DNA of 64,000 nucleotides, from assembly GCA_019614645.1 (NCBI GenBank), contig JABWDB010000018.1, forward strand, positions 62,001 to 126,000, given 5' to 3'. Source of the DNA: Stratiolaelaps scimitus (Eukaryota; Arthropoda; Arachnida; Mesostigmata; Laelapidae). Below are positions 50,951 to 61,177 of the stretch, piece after piece (the first letter of the stretch is position 1; every line of letters starts with the position of its first letter). Both the position numbers and the translations under genes were made by a program. The notes under the pieces were generated by a model. That model worked only from the letters and a program-made list of their open reading frames with translations. It had not been told where the DNA came from and ran no database searches.

Positions 50951-51610
50951 ATGTCGTCTCTCGTACGTCGCAGAGGTGTTGATCAGCTTGAAGATCAGGA
51001 TCCTTCACTTGTAGTTCAAGCCCGCACTCGACCCGTCGTTGTCCGACGTCCGTGGTACATTCGACTTTATCTTCGGGAAGTTCTGTTCCTCTCGCCCGTG
51101 GCACGTCGTGGAAATATGTCTTTGGATCAGACCCGCGAACCCGCCAATACCTTGGAAAGGGAGACGATAGAGGTGATATCATTTGAAGATGCTGTCGAGG
51201 AAGTTGCATCCCCGACGAGTCCTCGATCTGTGTGGGTAGGTCGTGGGTTGATCTTGGGTACATTTCTGCTTTTGCTCTTCGTCACCCTGTTCTTCGTCAT
51301 ACGGTCTGTTGATCCCGAACCAATCAGGTCAGTCGAGATAGAGACTCCAGAGGATTCGTCGCCCACTACGGAAACTACCCGAATCATTCTGAAGTCCGGG
51401 ATTTCGATCGTCGTCGATTTACGCCGCTTTTCATGCTCGGGGAACGTTTGCGTTTCCGCAAAACGACGGATGTGTGTCATTCTTCCAGATGCCACTGCTC
51501 AAGATGGTGACACCTCCTTGTACCCAATTGGTGCGATTCCAGTGAATCGCCTGCAAGAAACGCACCGTTTTTGTGGCGGATATTCGTCGTATCGGGTCCT
51601 TGAGCTCTAG
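50951..51610 (+). CDS. ORF4 of Copia D: antisense type II membrane protein
   Basis: 219 residues, plus strand, antisense to its minus-strand element. Arg-rich N-terminus, acidic stretch 70-86, TM 98-118 (RGLILGTFLLLLFVTLFFVI), ectodomain with Cys 162, 167, 175, 208: SCSGNVCVSAKRRMCVILP and RLQETHRFCGGYSSYRVLEL. TM and Cys positions match ORF4 of copy C. Both copies are open over 660 nt, with most differences outside the TM-to-C-terminal motifs. No family recognised. Likely a membrane accessory protein of the element, made from an antisense transcript; role unknown. Confidence 0.87.
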   Translation: MSSLVRRRGVDQLEDQDPSLVVQARTRPVVVRRPWYIRLYLREVLFLSPVARRGNMSLDQTREPANTLERETIEVISFEDAVEEVASPTSPRSVWVGRGLILGTFLLLLFVTLFFVIRSVDPEPIRSVEIETPEDSSPTTETTRIILKSGISIVVDLRRFSCSGNVCVSAKRRMCVILPDATAQDGDTSLYPIGAIPVNRLQETHRFCGGYSSYRVLEL

Positions 51611-51777
51611 GAGCGTCTTCAGGCTGCGCTAGTCGGGTTTCGCAGGAAACGTGCGTTTTTTCGTGAGAAGAAAATATTTGTGTGTTTTATATACTTAATT
51701 CGAATACTCTTATGTGTTAGAGACCGAATATAAATTCGTCTTTTGTATTGTTCATTTCTTGTTTTGTTTGTTGGTCC

Positions 51778-52251
51778 TTATGTTGTTTCCTCTGTGGTAG
51801 ATTGGTACGGATTGTCTGGATTTGACACTCTTGTGTAGGTTTCACTTGTTCTTCTGTTGTATACAAGGCATGTTATATATATCATTGTTGATATTATGCA
51901 TATTGTAATCATCGTTCCGCTAGTTACTTTCCATTCAACACACTTAGGCTCATTATTTGGTCGGGGTGTCGTGGTGCTGGGTATTTGGTGTTTCTTGTAA
52001 TCTTCCCATATATTTTCGCCTCCTTGTGGTGGTTTATCCTTCCTTAGACATACTCGGGTGGGGGACGCTCTTTGTTCACACAGGTTCTCATTTTCAATGC
52101 AGTAGTTAGGGAATACTTCTTTTGATATTTCTGTGATTATACAGCTAATTTCCAATGTGATATACTTTGGATTGCAATCACTGTATGTAAAGAATGTGTT
52201 TGCGCCCTTAATGGCGATCAGTGTAGTGACAACAGCTTGGAGGAACTTCAT
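51778..52251 (-). CDS. ORF3 of Copia D: envelope-like membrane protein, intact
   Basis: 157 residues, the only undamaged ORF3 of its family here. Signal peptide 1-18; ectodomain Cys 26, 37, 51, 58, 68 (the second Cys of the DCxxKC pair is Tyr here); GGENIWEDYKKHQ 77-89; Ser/Thr-Pro stalk STTTPRP; Cys 104; TM 109-131; tail YNRRTSETYTRVSNPDNPYQ. Its ATG overlaps the TGA of pol as ATGA (52251-52248 on minus), a classic termination-reinitiation arrangement. In copies B, C and F the overlap is longer. Confidence 0.9.
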   Translation of the reverse strand: MKFLQAVVTTLIAIKGANTFFTYSDCNPKYITLEISCIITEISKEVFPNYCIENENLCEQRASPTRVCLRKDKPPQGGENIWEDYKKHQIPSTTTPRPNNEPKCVEWKVTSGTMITICIISTMIYITCLVYNRRTSETYTRVSNPDNPYQSTTEETT

Positions 52252-52490
52252 GCTTTTAGTTCTGTTAACCCAGCCAGCTGTGTCAGGCGCTGTAGTGAAG
52301 CTTTGGTTACCGGTTTTGTTAGAAGGTCTGCTTCCTGTGCTTCTGTTGGTGTATACTTCACCCTTAGTTCGTTGCTCTCAACCCGCTCTCTAATGAAGTG
52401 ATATTTGACATCAATGTGCTTCGACCTTTTATGGTACTGTGGGTTCTGTATTAGCTTTATCTCAGATTGGTTATCGATCTGGATAACTGG
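52248..52490 (-). pseudogene. Copia D: end of RNase H, truncated
   Basis: Reads QIDNQSEIKLIQNPQYHKRS, KHIDVKYHFIRERVE, EAQEADLLTKPVTK, LTQLAGLTELKA then TGA. Upstream is cut by an AT microsatellite at about 52490. Confidence 0.8.
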
Positions 52491-52517
52491 TATATATATA
52501 TATATATATTATATATT

Positions 52518-52560
<43 letters not shown>
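52490..52560. repeat. TA microsatellite at the break of Copia D
   Basis: About 70 bp of nearly pure TA with small interruptions; a second TA run lies at 52623-52645. They mark the break point of Copia D. Confidence 0.9.
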
Positions 52561-52561
<1 letters not shown>

Positions 52562-52645
52562 ATGAGTCACGTTTACTCTACCGGTACACGTGAGGGATTC
52601 ACCTAGATGTTCCTGGTCTTTGATATATATATATATATATATATT

Positions 52646-54612
52646 TCTGTAAAGTCACGCAGATTACATTGATGTAGTCTAGATACGAAATTCCAATCAT
52701 ACACACGAAGTTCAAGCCAAGTTAAATACGTTTATAAGTTAAATAGGTGGATCGATAGACGAAGCCTATGTCCAGCTCTGTTCGTCGGGGGATGACCTGG
52801 TGGTGCCCCATTCGGGTGCGCTTTACAATCGGCAATGACACGTAGGTGTACACGTAGAGGTTTGATCGGCCACCCACAGGGAACACTTGATTTTAAAGGG
52901 GTCCGTCTTACCGGAGCAACGCCGAAACACCGCAGTTGTTCCGTGGATGGTAACCTTCTAAGGGCGAAAAGTCAAACCCCTGAAAGTTTACTGTAACAAT
53001 AATTGACTTGAAAAACATGGAAGAATCTTCTCCTTCTCAATCTCTTCCATCTATTAATCATCTAACAATTAACATCTCTACCTCGACGATGATGATCGTG
53101 ATGGCACAGGTCAATGATACGATCTCGGTTGGTTTTCCGAGTTCACAAGTGACTGCCTACAGACAGGCTTCGAATTGCATCGATACTGCCGCCTTATCTA
53201 TCCTAGTTGGGGTTTATAATTAGGTTTTTTTTTTATATAACGGCGGATAACATGTCATGATCTAACTTGGTACTCGATATGATTAATAGAAATGCAGAGA
53301 ATTAATAGCAATGGAATAATTAATGGAATTAATAGCAGAGAAGAGTTGAGACCCCCGGGGTGCTATAGTCGTCAGAAGCTATTGGTAGACCCTTATGAAA
53401 GCTCATTATTACATTGGAACAGCTTGGACTGCTGTGAGAAGCCAGAGATTGCAGGTTCAAGCCGCGCTACGTAATGAGGACATATCGAAGAGAAGCTAGG
53501 CATTGAACAAGTTGTACTTTATTTAATAAAGCAATAAAGCCTTTACCGTTTCATTGGTGATTTGAATGAATACATCGCAAAAAAACGTGTTACTCAAATG
53601 AGTCATATTTATTATGTTTTTAAACAACGGCGACAATGACTTCGAAATGTTCAGAAAATCAACGATGATGATAATTCCATTTTGAACGAGTATATTAAGC
53701 TGTCAATGCGTCGAAATCTATATATATAAATATATATATATATATATTTAAAATGATGTTTATATACACAATTCTCGCTGTTAGAGTCATACCCGTACCT
53801 ATGTCATGTATTTGTTCTGAGATATTCTTGATGTATAGGGCACACGCTTGTGTTGCTTCATAAGCAACACATCTTGAATAAAAGGTTCGACTGATTTCAC
53901 ACGCGGGGTGAAACTTCACACTCAGCTAAGATACGGAGACAAAAGCGAGACAGGAAGAAAATGGCGGAACTCGAATTAACACGGTGTGACCGATGGAAGC
54001 AAATTTATAACACGTTCATTCAGTCAATACTTCATACAGCGACTAGCGAAAGATGATTAAGCGAACAATGTTTCACGGGTGACGACCAAATGTTCTCTGG
54101 GAAACCATAAGGATCGCCAGGAAACGTGTACTATGTCGGGCAGGATACATCATGGGAGAGTGGTGCGAAATTGTTCAGCTATAATAATAACAATAATAAT
54201 AATGATAACAATGATAATACCTTGTAAATACCACAACAGTCGGACTGCACGAGGCTGAATAGTTGTCGGAAGCCAACCGCTGGAAAGGGTCGGCCAGATT
54301 GTGTCAAATGTCCACCGTATCAACCCGCTACTGACCAATAATATATGTATGTTGTCTATCTCAGTTTGGAGCGGTGAAATCGATTTTCAAAAAAAAAAAG
54401 CAATTTGTGTTTCGATAACACCGCCTTACCACGAACAAAGCCAGCAATTCTGTACGACGTAAATTCTTGCTGTAATAAATACAATTACTGCTAGTTCCGA
54501 TATCATATAACGCTCGTAGAAAATACTCGCTCGGTATCCATCCATTACATTCAGATGGTGATTCTATATTGATTCTGCAAGCATCGTCGTCTTTGTACTC
54601 GTAAAAGCTCGT
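52646..54612. other. Intergenic, little recognised
   Basis: Mixed sequence with short TA-rich (53720-53750) and AAT-rich (54180-54220) repeats. No coding or transposon similarity seen. Confidence 0.4.
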
Positions 54613-54780
54613 TTATCGTTGGGGTTTCTTCTCGCCTTCATTGCTTGCCACAGATTCATTGATCAAGGACATTTCTTTACCGGGTTCATCTTCGAAAGTG
54701 TTTTCTAATCGGGACTCGCTATTTTCAGTAGACGATAACGATCTGTTTTTCTGACTTGACGATGTTTTGTCATGTCCTCT
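54613..54780 (-). CDS. Unidentified host gene, last exon
   Basis: Minus strand. Acceptor GACTTTTCAG ends at 54781; the exon encodes RGHDKTSSSQKNRSLSSTEN ... EKKPQR and stops with TAA. Low-complexity, Ser- and charge-rich, likely a disordered cytoplasmic C-terminus. Joins in phase 0 to the exon at 54949-55176. Not recognised. Confidence 0.6.
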   Translation of the reverse strand, partial: RGHDKTSSSQKNRSLSSTENSESRLENTFEDEPGKEMSLINESVASNEGEKKPQR

Positions 54781-54948
54781 CTGAAAAGTCAGTAATATTA
54801 CATTTGTTAATGAATTCATGCATCTAGTACTAATCTAAGCACATAATTTGTAAGTATATCGGTTAAAAAATTCATATGGTCTAATAAATATTCAATAATC
54901 GTAAGTTTTTATTGGAAATGCAGCATCATTATATTTTCGCATGCCTAC

Positions 54949-55176
54949 CCTGGTAGAACTTCTAGATGAGTTTCTTCTTTGAAGGTCCATGGGCGGCTCT
55001 GGTAAACGAGCCGAAGATTTTCGTCTTCTCGCCGCAATGGAGGGATCTACTTGAGCGCTATTTTCATGCTGTTCGATAATAGTGACCATCTGTCCATTCT
55101 CATCAAAGCGACGATGTTCCCTAGGTGGAGCCTCTTTGACCAGAGGGCTCGTTACCACCTCGCTGTCAGCAGTTTC
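54949..55176 (-). CDS. Unidentified host gene, penultimate exon
   Basis: Minus strand, 76 codons, acceptor TATCTTCAG, donor ACCAGG|GTAGGC. Encodes ETADSEVVTSPLVKEAPPRE, FDENGQMVTIIEQHENSAQV, RRRKSSARLPEPPMDLQRRN. RRKSS and RRNSS look like basophilic kinase sites, so it is probably a regulated cytoplasmic tail. Upstream, 55310-55363 (RDMETRLRIE before GTACAA) may be another exon, but its acceptor is unclear. Further upstream exons would lie beyond the Copia E/F cluster. Confidence 0.6.
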
Positions 55177-55369
55177 CTGAAGATAAAGAGCTCAAAATAG
55201 AACACAATTGGCATCAATGCCGTTATCATAGATACGAGGATATAATTAAATAGGTTTTCAGCGATGTCTCAACCGATAACAGTAACAATTATTATTATTT
55301 GTACCTCAATCCGCAAACGGGTCTCCATATCTCTGGCATGAGGATCTATGTGGTACGGTTCGTATCACA

Positions 55370-56300
55370 TCACATAATGTATTATATAGTATAATGTAAG
55401 GTTTGCTGCTATTTCTAAGTTGTAATATTTATATTAGTATATTTGATCAAAGCGTTGGTTGGAGCATCCTCCATGATATATATATTATATGTATTATATT
55501 TGTCATCCTTGTGCGTTATCGATTGCGTCGCGCCCTCTACTTGGTTTGGTGTACATCTTGGCGACTGTGTCAGGTTGTAACTTGTGGTGTAGCGTGGTTC
55601 TAGTAATACATAGTAAAAGAAGAAACAAGTCCACGTTCAACAGAATGTTAGCGGTTGTGACGCAGTCTTGTAGATATTTGGATAATTGTGTTATTTTATT
55701 AATACTACATTTTAACAATACGCCAGGTACATTTTAATTTACTATTTCGTGTTTTATTAGCGAGGCATCTAAAAAATTATTTTGATCTTCTATCTGCGCT
55801 AACACCCGGACGTGATAATACAAATTGACGTGGTGCAGTTAAGTGAACTTCAAGTTCTCACACGGGTCTCACGGGCTTAGAAAATTAAAACACATTGTAT
55901 AAAAAAAAAAATGTTTAATTCGATTTAGAATTTGATTTCACATTTATCAAAATACTACGACAGTGGGAAAGAACCGGACCATCGGGCACATTTCGAAAAG
56001 AGTAATGGCAGCTTCATGCCTTTAATGTTGAAAACTAATTAGCTGCGTTCTTGTGACGTACCGCCGTATGGTTGCATAATGCTGTTAAAGATACCTAGAC
56101 ATGTCAAGAACAACGCTTACAGTTAACATTAGTTGCGCGTCAGCCCCTTGTGACCTGCGAGTTAGCTGTTCACATAACTTTACAACAAAAACCAAGTCGT
56201 GAGTAGGACGCTATTCTACCCAGAAGTGAGGCTCAAACTATTCACCACCAAAAATAGCTTTTTCACCATTTTTTATTGAAAGTGACTACGAGTGCTGGTC
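55370..56300. other. Intergenic or intronic, nothing recognised
   Basis: AT-rich. Short frames at 55403-55737 resemble nothing known. Possibly an intron of the minus-strand host gene. Confidence 0.4.
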
Positions 56301-56308
56301 GAATCCTT

Positions 56309-57108
56309 TCATACTAGATCGTCATGCAAGAGCTCATGCAGCAATTGTTTAAGCCATAGTGCGGACTTTGCTGTTTCGGCGGCAGCGACAAATTCTGCCT
56401 CTGTTGATGATAGTGCCACTGTGGCCTGACGGCTTGATGCCCATAGTATCGCGCCTCCGTTCCGTTTTATAAGTTGACCGCTGGTTGAGCGGCGCGTGTT
56501 TGTATCACCTGCGAAGTCGGAGTCTGAAAAGACTTCCAATTTGTTACTAGCGCTGCTGCGATAAATGATTCCTCGGTCTGAGGTTGCGCTGAGATACCTG
56601 AGAATTCTCCGTGCCGAGTCCCACAACTTCTTAGTGGGCTTGTCGAGGTATCGCGAGAAGTAGCTTACGGCAAAGGCTATGTCAAAACGGGTTGCTATTG
56701 CGAGATACATTAGTGTACCGATTATTGCGTCGTCGACATAAATACATAGAATGATTCTTTGCTCGTTATTTCGAAAGAATACACACGGGTACGCTTTACT
56801 CTGTACGAGTTCTCGTTTGAGAAGCAATTCTTTTAATTTATGGTGGAAGCTCCTTGGGGCTTGTTTCAATCCATAGATTGCCTTGTTCAGTTTGCATACT
56901 CTGTTAGTTCCATCTTCGAAACCGTGTGGTTGTGTCATATAGATTTCCTCATTTAAATCGGCATATAAGAATGCAGTTTTTACGTCGAATTGGTAGAGAG
57001 CTAACTTTTCCGCCGCTGCTGTGCTCAGAATTGTGCGGATTGTCTCGAACCGCGCTACGGGGCTAAATAATTCGTTGTAGTCGATTCCAGCTTTTTGTGA
57101 GTATCCTT
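56309..57108 (-). pseudogene. Copia E: RT and RNase H, internally deleted
   Basis: RT pieces KVCKLNKAIYGLKQAPRSFH-type and ILCIYVDDAII, then a jump of about 240 bp to GTLMYLAIATRFDIAFAVSY, and RNase H LEVFSDSDFAGDTNTRRSTS, ALSSTEAEFVAAAETAKSAL. Breaks off after LLHELLHD; no ORF3, ORF4 or 3' LTR. Confidence 0.82.
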
Positions 57109-58083
57109 TTAGGCTTTAAAACGATCAAGATCCCCCTGAGCATTCTTTTTGACTTTGTGTACCCATTTGCAGCCTATCGTTCTGGATCCAGACGGTAAAT
57201 CTGTTATCGTCCATACATTGTGGTCTCTCATTGATTGTATCTCTTCCTTCATTGCATTCAGCCATTCTTTGCTTTGAGTTGATTCCAACGCTTCCTCTAT
57301 CGTGGTTGGTTCTTGTAATTCTATGCTTGTTGTGGTATTTGCATTCACCACATTCGCCTCGAAGCGCTCTGGCTTCTTCAGCTTCGATCTATCTCGTAGC
57401 TGTCTTGTTGTTGGCTCTTGAGTTGAACTGCTACTTCCGGCGTTCGTTTGGTCTCTCTCCGCTTTGTCTGCTGTATCAGTTTTGTTTTGTCGCTCTTTCG
57501 ATGTATCGAAGTCAATTTCATCTCTCTGTCGGCTTCCTTTTTCTAAAGGGCTTGCTTTAGGGAATATTATATCTTTAGTACGTTTTAGTGTTCTGGTTTC
57601 AGGGTCCCAACTTCGATATCCCATTCCTAGTTCACATAAACCGACTAATATTCCTGGATAGCTATTTGTGTCGAATTTTCTCCTGTTTATATCTTGATTA
57701 TAAAAGAAGCATTTTGTGCCGAAGGTATATATTTTTCCTAGGTATGGTTTCTTTCCATGTATCAATTCATAAGCTGATTTGTCCGTTTCCTTATGAATTG
57801 TAATAGTATTTAGTACTTGTGCACAGAAATTTACGGCTTCCGCCCATAGATACTGGGGTAGCTTGCTGCTGATTAATTGTGTTCTAGCTAACTCTACTAG
57901 AGTTCGGTTTGATCTTTCGGCAATTCCGTTTTGTTGAGGAGTACGGGGATTGGAGAAAGTTTGGTCTGCGCCAATTTCGCGTAATAGCTCTTGGACCGTT
58001 CTATTCTTGAATTCCGTACCCTCGTCGGAATGAAAACGGCTTATGTTGTGGCCAGTTTTGTTTCGGTACCACTTGACGAATCG
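57109..58083 (-). pseudogene. Copia E: integrase C-part to RT start
   Basis: Open throughout from the TAG at 58072-58074: RFVKWYRNKTGHNISRFHSD, TFSNPRTPQQNGIAERSNRT, LWAEAVNFCAQVLNTITIHK, YELIHGKKPYLGKIYTFGTK, then a charged linker and the RT start CKWVHKVKKNAQGDLDRFKA. The shared TAG is the only break in this stretch. Confidence 0.85.
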
Positions 58084-59343
58084 CTATATGTAGTCTGCAG
58101 TTTCGTCTTTGGTCTTTAGAAAATAGACCTGTCTATATTTACTGAATTCGTCAGTAAGGCAGAGAAAATGTTTCGCTCCTCCTACGGAGTCGACTGATGA
58201 TGAACACAGGTCGGCATGGATTATACCCGTGGACCGGGCTCTTGACTCTTGTGGCTTTGATCTGTATGTCGCTTTGTGTTGTTTTCCTTGAATGCATGCT
58301 TCGCATGATTCTAAATCATCATTGAACGGTATGTCGTTACGAGTGAGAGCTAGTTTCACTTTGTCTTTGCCTACATGCGCCAACGCTTCATGAGCGAGCT
58401 TTAAGCTGACAGGGACCTTTTTGTCTACCTGTAGTGCCTTAATGGGTTTATCATGAGCGAGCTTTGACCTGTCAGGGACCTTTGTGTCTACCTGCAGTAC
58501 CTCAACGGGTTTATCATTTACTTGCATGTTTCTGGTTCCTCTAACTCTCAATACGAATAGGCCATTTCGGCGCTTTGCACTCGAGTAACATGTGTCCTTG
58601 CACATTAACATTTCTTGTTTGTCTGCTGTGACAGTGTACCCATCGTCGGCCAATTTCCCAACGGAAATCAGGTTCCTTCTCATTTTTGGAACATATATCG
58701 CTTTTCTTAACTCTACTGTCTTCATATTTTCGTCATCGCAAACTGTCAGCACGGCTGTACCCTCACCGATCGCTTTAATCGTGTGGGCGCTTCCAACGCC
58801 AACGTCCCGGGTGTTCGCGTAACGTTCGTATGAGACAAACCACCTAGTGTCGTTCACTATATGGTGGCTAGCGCCACTGTCTATGATAAATTCTCTATCG
58901 CTTGCCTCTAATGCATGGTTTTTCTCCCGAGACATCTCTACCTCCTGAGCCTCGACTGTGAATGCCTCTACGTTGTTGGATTCCAGATTACTCCCCTGAG
59001 CAGTTTGACGCGTTTTGGGTTGTCTGCACTCACGTGCAATGTGGCCTCGTTTGTGACAGTTGAAGCAGGTAACCTCGGTTCGGCGAACTGAGTTGCTTTT
59101 CCAGTGACTCTGTACTGTCCTACTTCCGTACCGATTCTGAGGTCTGCCACGACCTCTACGGCTTATCGATACTTTAGAGAATAGTACCGTAGCACCTTCT
59201 ACCTCGAAGTTGCCCTTGCGGGGTGCTTCGGCTGTGATCATTTCCGTAAGTGTGTCCAGATTTTTTCTGAGCCAGTTTTGGTGCCCCATGCGAGCTTGAA
59301 AGGCTCCCATTCTCGAGGGAGAGCGTCTACAAGACGAGCTCAT
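58084..59343 (-). CDS. Copia E: gag end, protease, integrase N-part
   Basis: Zinc knuckle CFNCHKRGHIAREC, protease IIDSGASHHIVND, pre-integrase LAHEALAHVGKDKVKLALTR with CEACIQGKQHK, integrase GIIHADLCSSSVDSVGGAKH, and KTKDETADYI then TAG. It has an extra ~66-bp internal duplication near 58395-58510 (LQVDTKVP...LAHD, LQVDKKVP...LAHE). The N-terminal gag lies in other frames upstream. Confidence 0.87.
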   Translation of the reverse strand: MSSSCRRSPSRMGAFQARMGHQNWLRKNLDTLTEMITAEAPRKGNFEVEGATVLFSKVSISRRGRGRPQNRYGSRTVQSHWKSNSVRRTEVTCFNCHKRGHIARECRQPKTRQTAQGSNLESNNVEAFTVEAQEVEMSREKNHALEASDREFIIDSGASHHIVNDTRWFVSYERYANTRDVGVGSAHTIKAIGEGTAVLTVCDDENMKTVELRKAIYVPKMRRNLISVGKLADDGYTVTADKQEMLMCKDTCYSSAKRRNGLFVLRVRGTRNMQVNDKPVEVLQVDTKVPDRSKLAHDKPIKALQVDKKVPVSLKLAHEALAHVGKDKVKLALTRNDIPFNDDLESCEACIQGKQHKATYRSKPQESRARSTGIIHADLCSSSVDSVGGAKHFLCLTDEFSKYRQVYFLKTKDETADYI

Positions 59344-59558
59344 GCGATATCCCTATCGAGATTGGCATTGAGCTCATCGAGCGTGAACATGAGTCGATTA
59401 AAGTAACTCATATTTTCAATGACTGTACGGGACGGGTTCCATTTGAACGCCATACATTTTGTTATGGTTTGATCCTTGAGTATACCACTTTGTTTTGAAA
59501 ATTTTGTCTGGATTTGCGTCCACATTGATGAGGCACTGACCATTTGCGATGTTCCATA
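59340..59558 (-). pseudogene. Copia E: gag middle part
   Basis: Reads YGTSQMVSASSMWTQIQTKF, KDQTITKCMAFKWNPSRTVI, LMFTLDELNANLDRDIA, aligned with gag residues 97-168 of copy A. A stop/shift separates it from the next part. Confidence 0.85.
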
Positions 59559-59910
59559 GTTTATAAGACGAGTGGCATATAAATGTAAATGTGACAAAGA
59601 GAACGTAAATATTGTAGATGCCGTCCAGCGTCTTAACGCCCTAGATAAAGTCTTGCTTCAAAAAATGATGTTGAATCAACCGACGATGGCTGCAAAAATA
59701 TTTGATATTGTCGAAACTACGACAAGATCCAGAAGGAATATACTCCCAAAATTTATAGCCACGAAAAAATGTGTAAATGATTTATTCCCCTGGAGACTAT
59801 CACGCGCACATCACGGGCACGCAACGTGCCAAAATTGAAAATGCACATAAGCGAGACTTGTAGCAATTATATATTATACCTTTGAATAAAGTGTTGTTAT
59901 TATTATTATT
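59559..59910 (+). mobile_element. Short insertion in Copia E gag (retroposed 3' end?)
   Basis: About 350 bp absent from copy A. It has a plus-strand open frame (IVDAVQRLNALDKVLLQKMM ... HHGHATCQN), then AATAAA near 59885 and a (TTA)n tail. AATAAA plus a short 3' repeat looks like a 5'-truncated non-LTR element or processed transcript. Source unknown. Confidence 0.5.
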
Positions 59911-60196
59911 ATATGTTTACTATAATGCGGGGGTGAAGTGAACTGAACAGAATTGTGCGAGCAGTTTTATTTCCTGCATTGTAGTGTTCTTGTTGCTTCT
60001 TCTGCTCGGGAGTGGGGGCAGTGTCTTTTGGAATTTTTGGTGGGACTAATTCACCTGAGGTCGTTTCCCAGGCATATGGTTCATTTTGTAGGATCACAGG
60101 AAGAAGTGTCTTCCATGCCAGGTAGTTTTTACCATCATCAGCTAGTATTATTGAGGCGCGATTACGACCGTTCTTTTCGTTCTCGTGGTGTGCCAT
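59909..60196 (-). pseudogene. Copia E: gag N-terminus
   Basis: ATG at 60196; reads MAHHENEKNGRNRASIILAD and TARTILFSSLHPRIIVNI, about 85 percent identical by eye to copy A residues 1-95. Interrupted by the insertion at 59559-59910. Confidence 0.88.
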
Positions 60197-60335
60197 TATT
60201 ATTCTTTTCCTTTTAAAGGTTTAGCCCTTCTTACGCCGTGGAATTTTCGCTCTAACTTTCTATATGCGTGTTTACTTTTAGTTTTACTGACCTTTTCTCT
60301 CGTTGAGCGCGTACTTAGCCTCGTGCTGATAACGC

Positions 60336-60830
60336 TGTTAGAAGGCGGTAGATTCGATCTGCGTTAAAGTGACTGCAGATACTGCTCACGGCGAGAATGA
60401 ACACACGTCTTTTACTTTTCTTCTGTAGCGACACCAGCTCACAACTGCGACCAGCTCCGGTGTCTTCCTTTTCGTTTATTGGCGCTTAAATACCCGCTTA
60501 CAGTGTTAAGTGTGGTGAGGGAACACTTCAGTGTTTCCGCTTTCGGTCAGTTAGCGTGTCCCTGACCCACTACTGTGGTCAGTCTTCGTTGGCCATGTAG
60601 CGGCTTTCGTAATTGCTTATCGCTGTGTTTTAGATGCTTTAAGTGGTGCGTCATTGCTTGCTTCTTTCTTAGTTTCGTCATATCGCTTTTCATAGATCTA
60701 TCGTATTGGCTTTCTTATTTTGGTTGTGTTGTTACATCACTTAGACGTGGACTGAGATTAATAGATGCTTTCGATCTTATTGTTGGTGGGGTCGGAAAAC
60801 ACAGTATCAGTCGCAGGCTGATATTCAACA
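60336..60830 (-). repeat. Copia E 5' LTR
   Basis: 495 bp, TG...CA. The low side leads to the gag leader of E. The high side joins directly to ORF3 of Copia F with no polypurine tract, so E is inserted in F rather than sharing an LTR with it. Confidence 0.87.
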
Positions 60831-61177
60831 ATAATTCTTGTTCCACTGGTTATTTTCCATCCTAAGCACCCTGCTTCAATTTTTGGTCTGGGTGTTGTGG
60901 TGCTGGGTATTTGGTGTTTCTTGTAATCCTCCTATATATTTTCACCTTCTAGTGGTGACCTGTTTTTTCTTAGGCATACCCGTTCGGGTGACGCTTTCTG
61001 TTCGCACAGATTCTCATTTTCAATACAATAGTTTGGAAATATCTCTTTTGATATTTCGGTAATCATACAACTGATCTCTAATGTGATACATTTTATATCA
61101 CAATCATCATATTTGAAGAACGCGTTTCCATTTTTAACAACGATCAGTGTTATGACGACGGCTTGGAGAAGCTGCAT
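60831..61177 (-). pseudogene. ORF3 of Copia F, cut by Copia E
   Basis: Starts MQLLQAVVITLIVVKNGNAF, with six Cys as in copy C. It has a premature TAG where copies C and D have Trp (GGENI then stop), and is cut inside the TM at 60830. The start overlaps the RNase H end by 28 nt. Confidence 0.85.

Noticed and set aside
51127..51495. Minus-strand frame opposite ORF4 of Copia D
   Set aside because: Would be in the sense direction of the element, but it is shorter, the matching copy C has only a piece of it, and it has no motif. ORF4 on the plus strand is the conserved one.
53440..53475. B-box-like GGTTCAAGCC, possible tRNA or SINE
   Set aside because: No A-box at the right distance and no cloverleaf; too weak.
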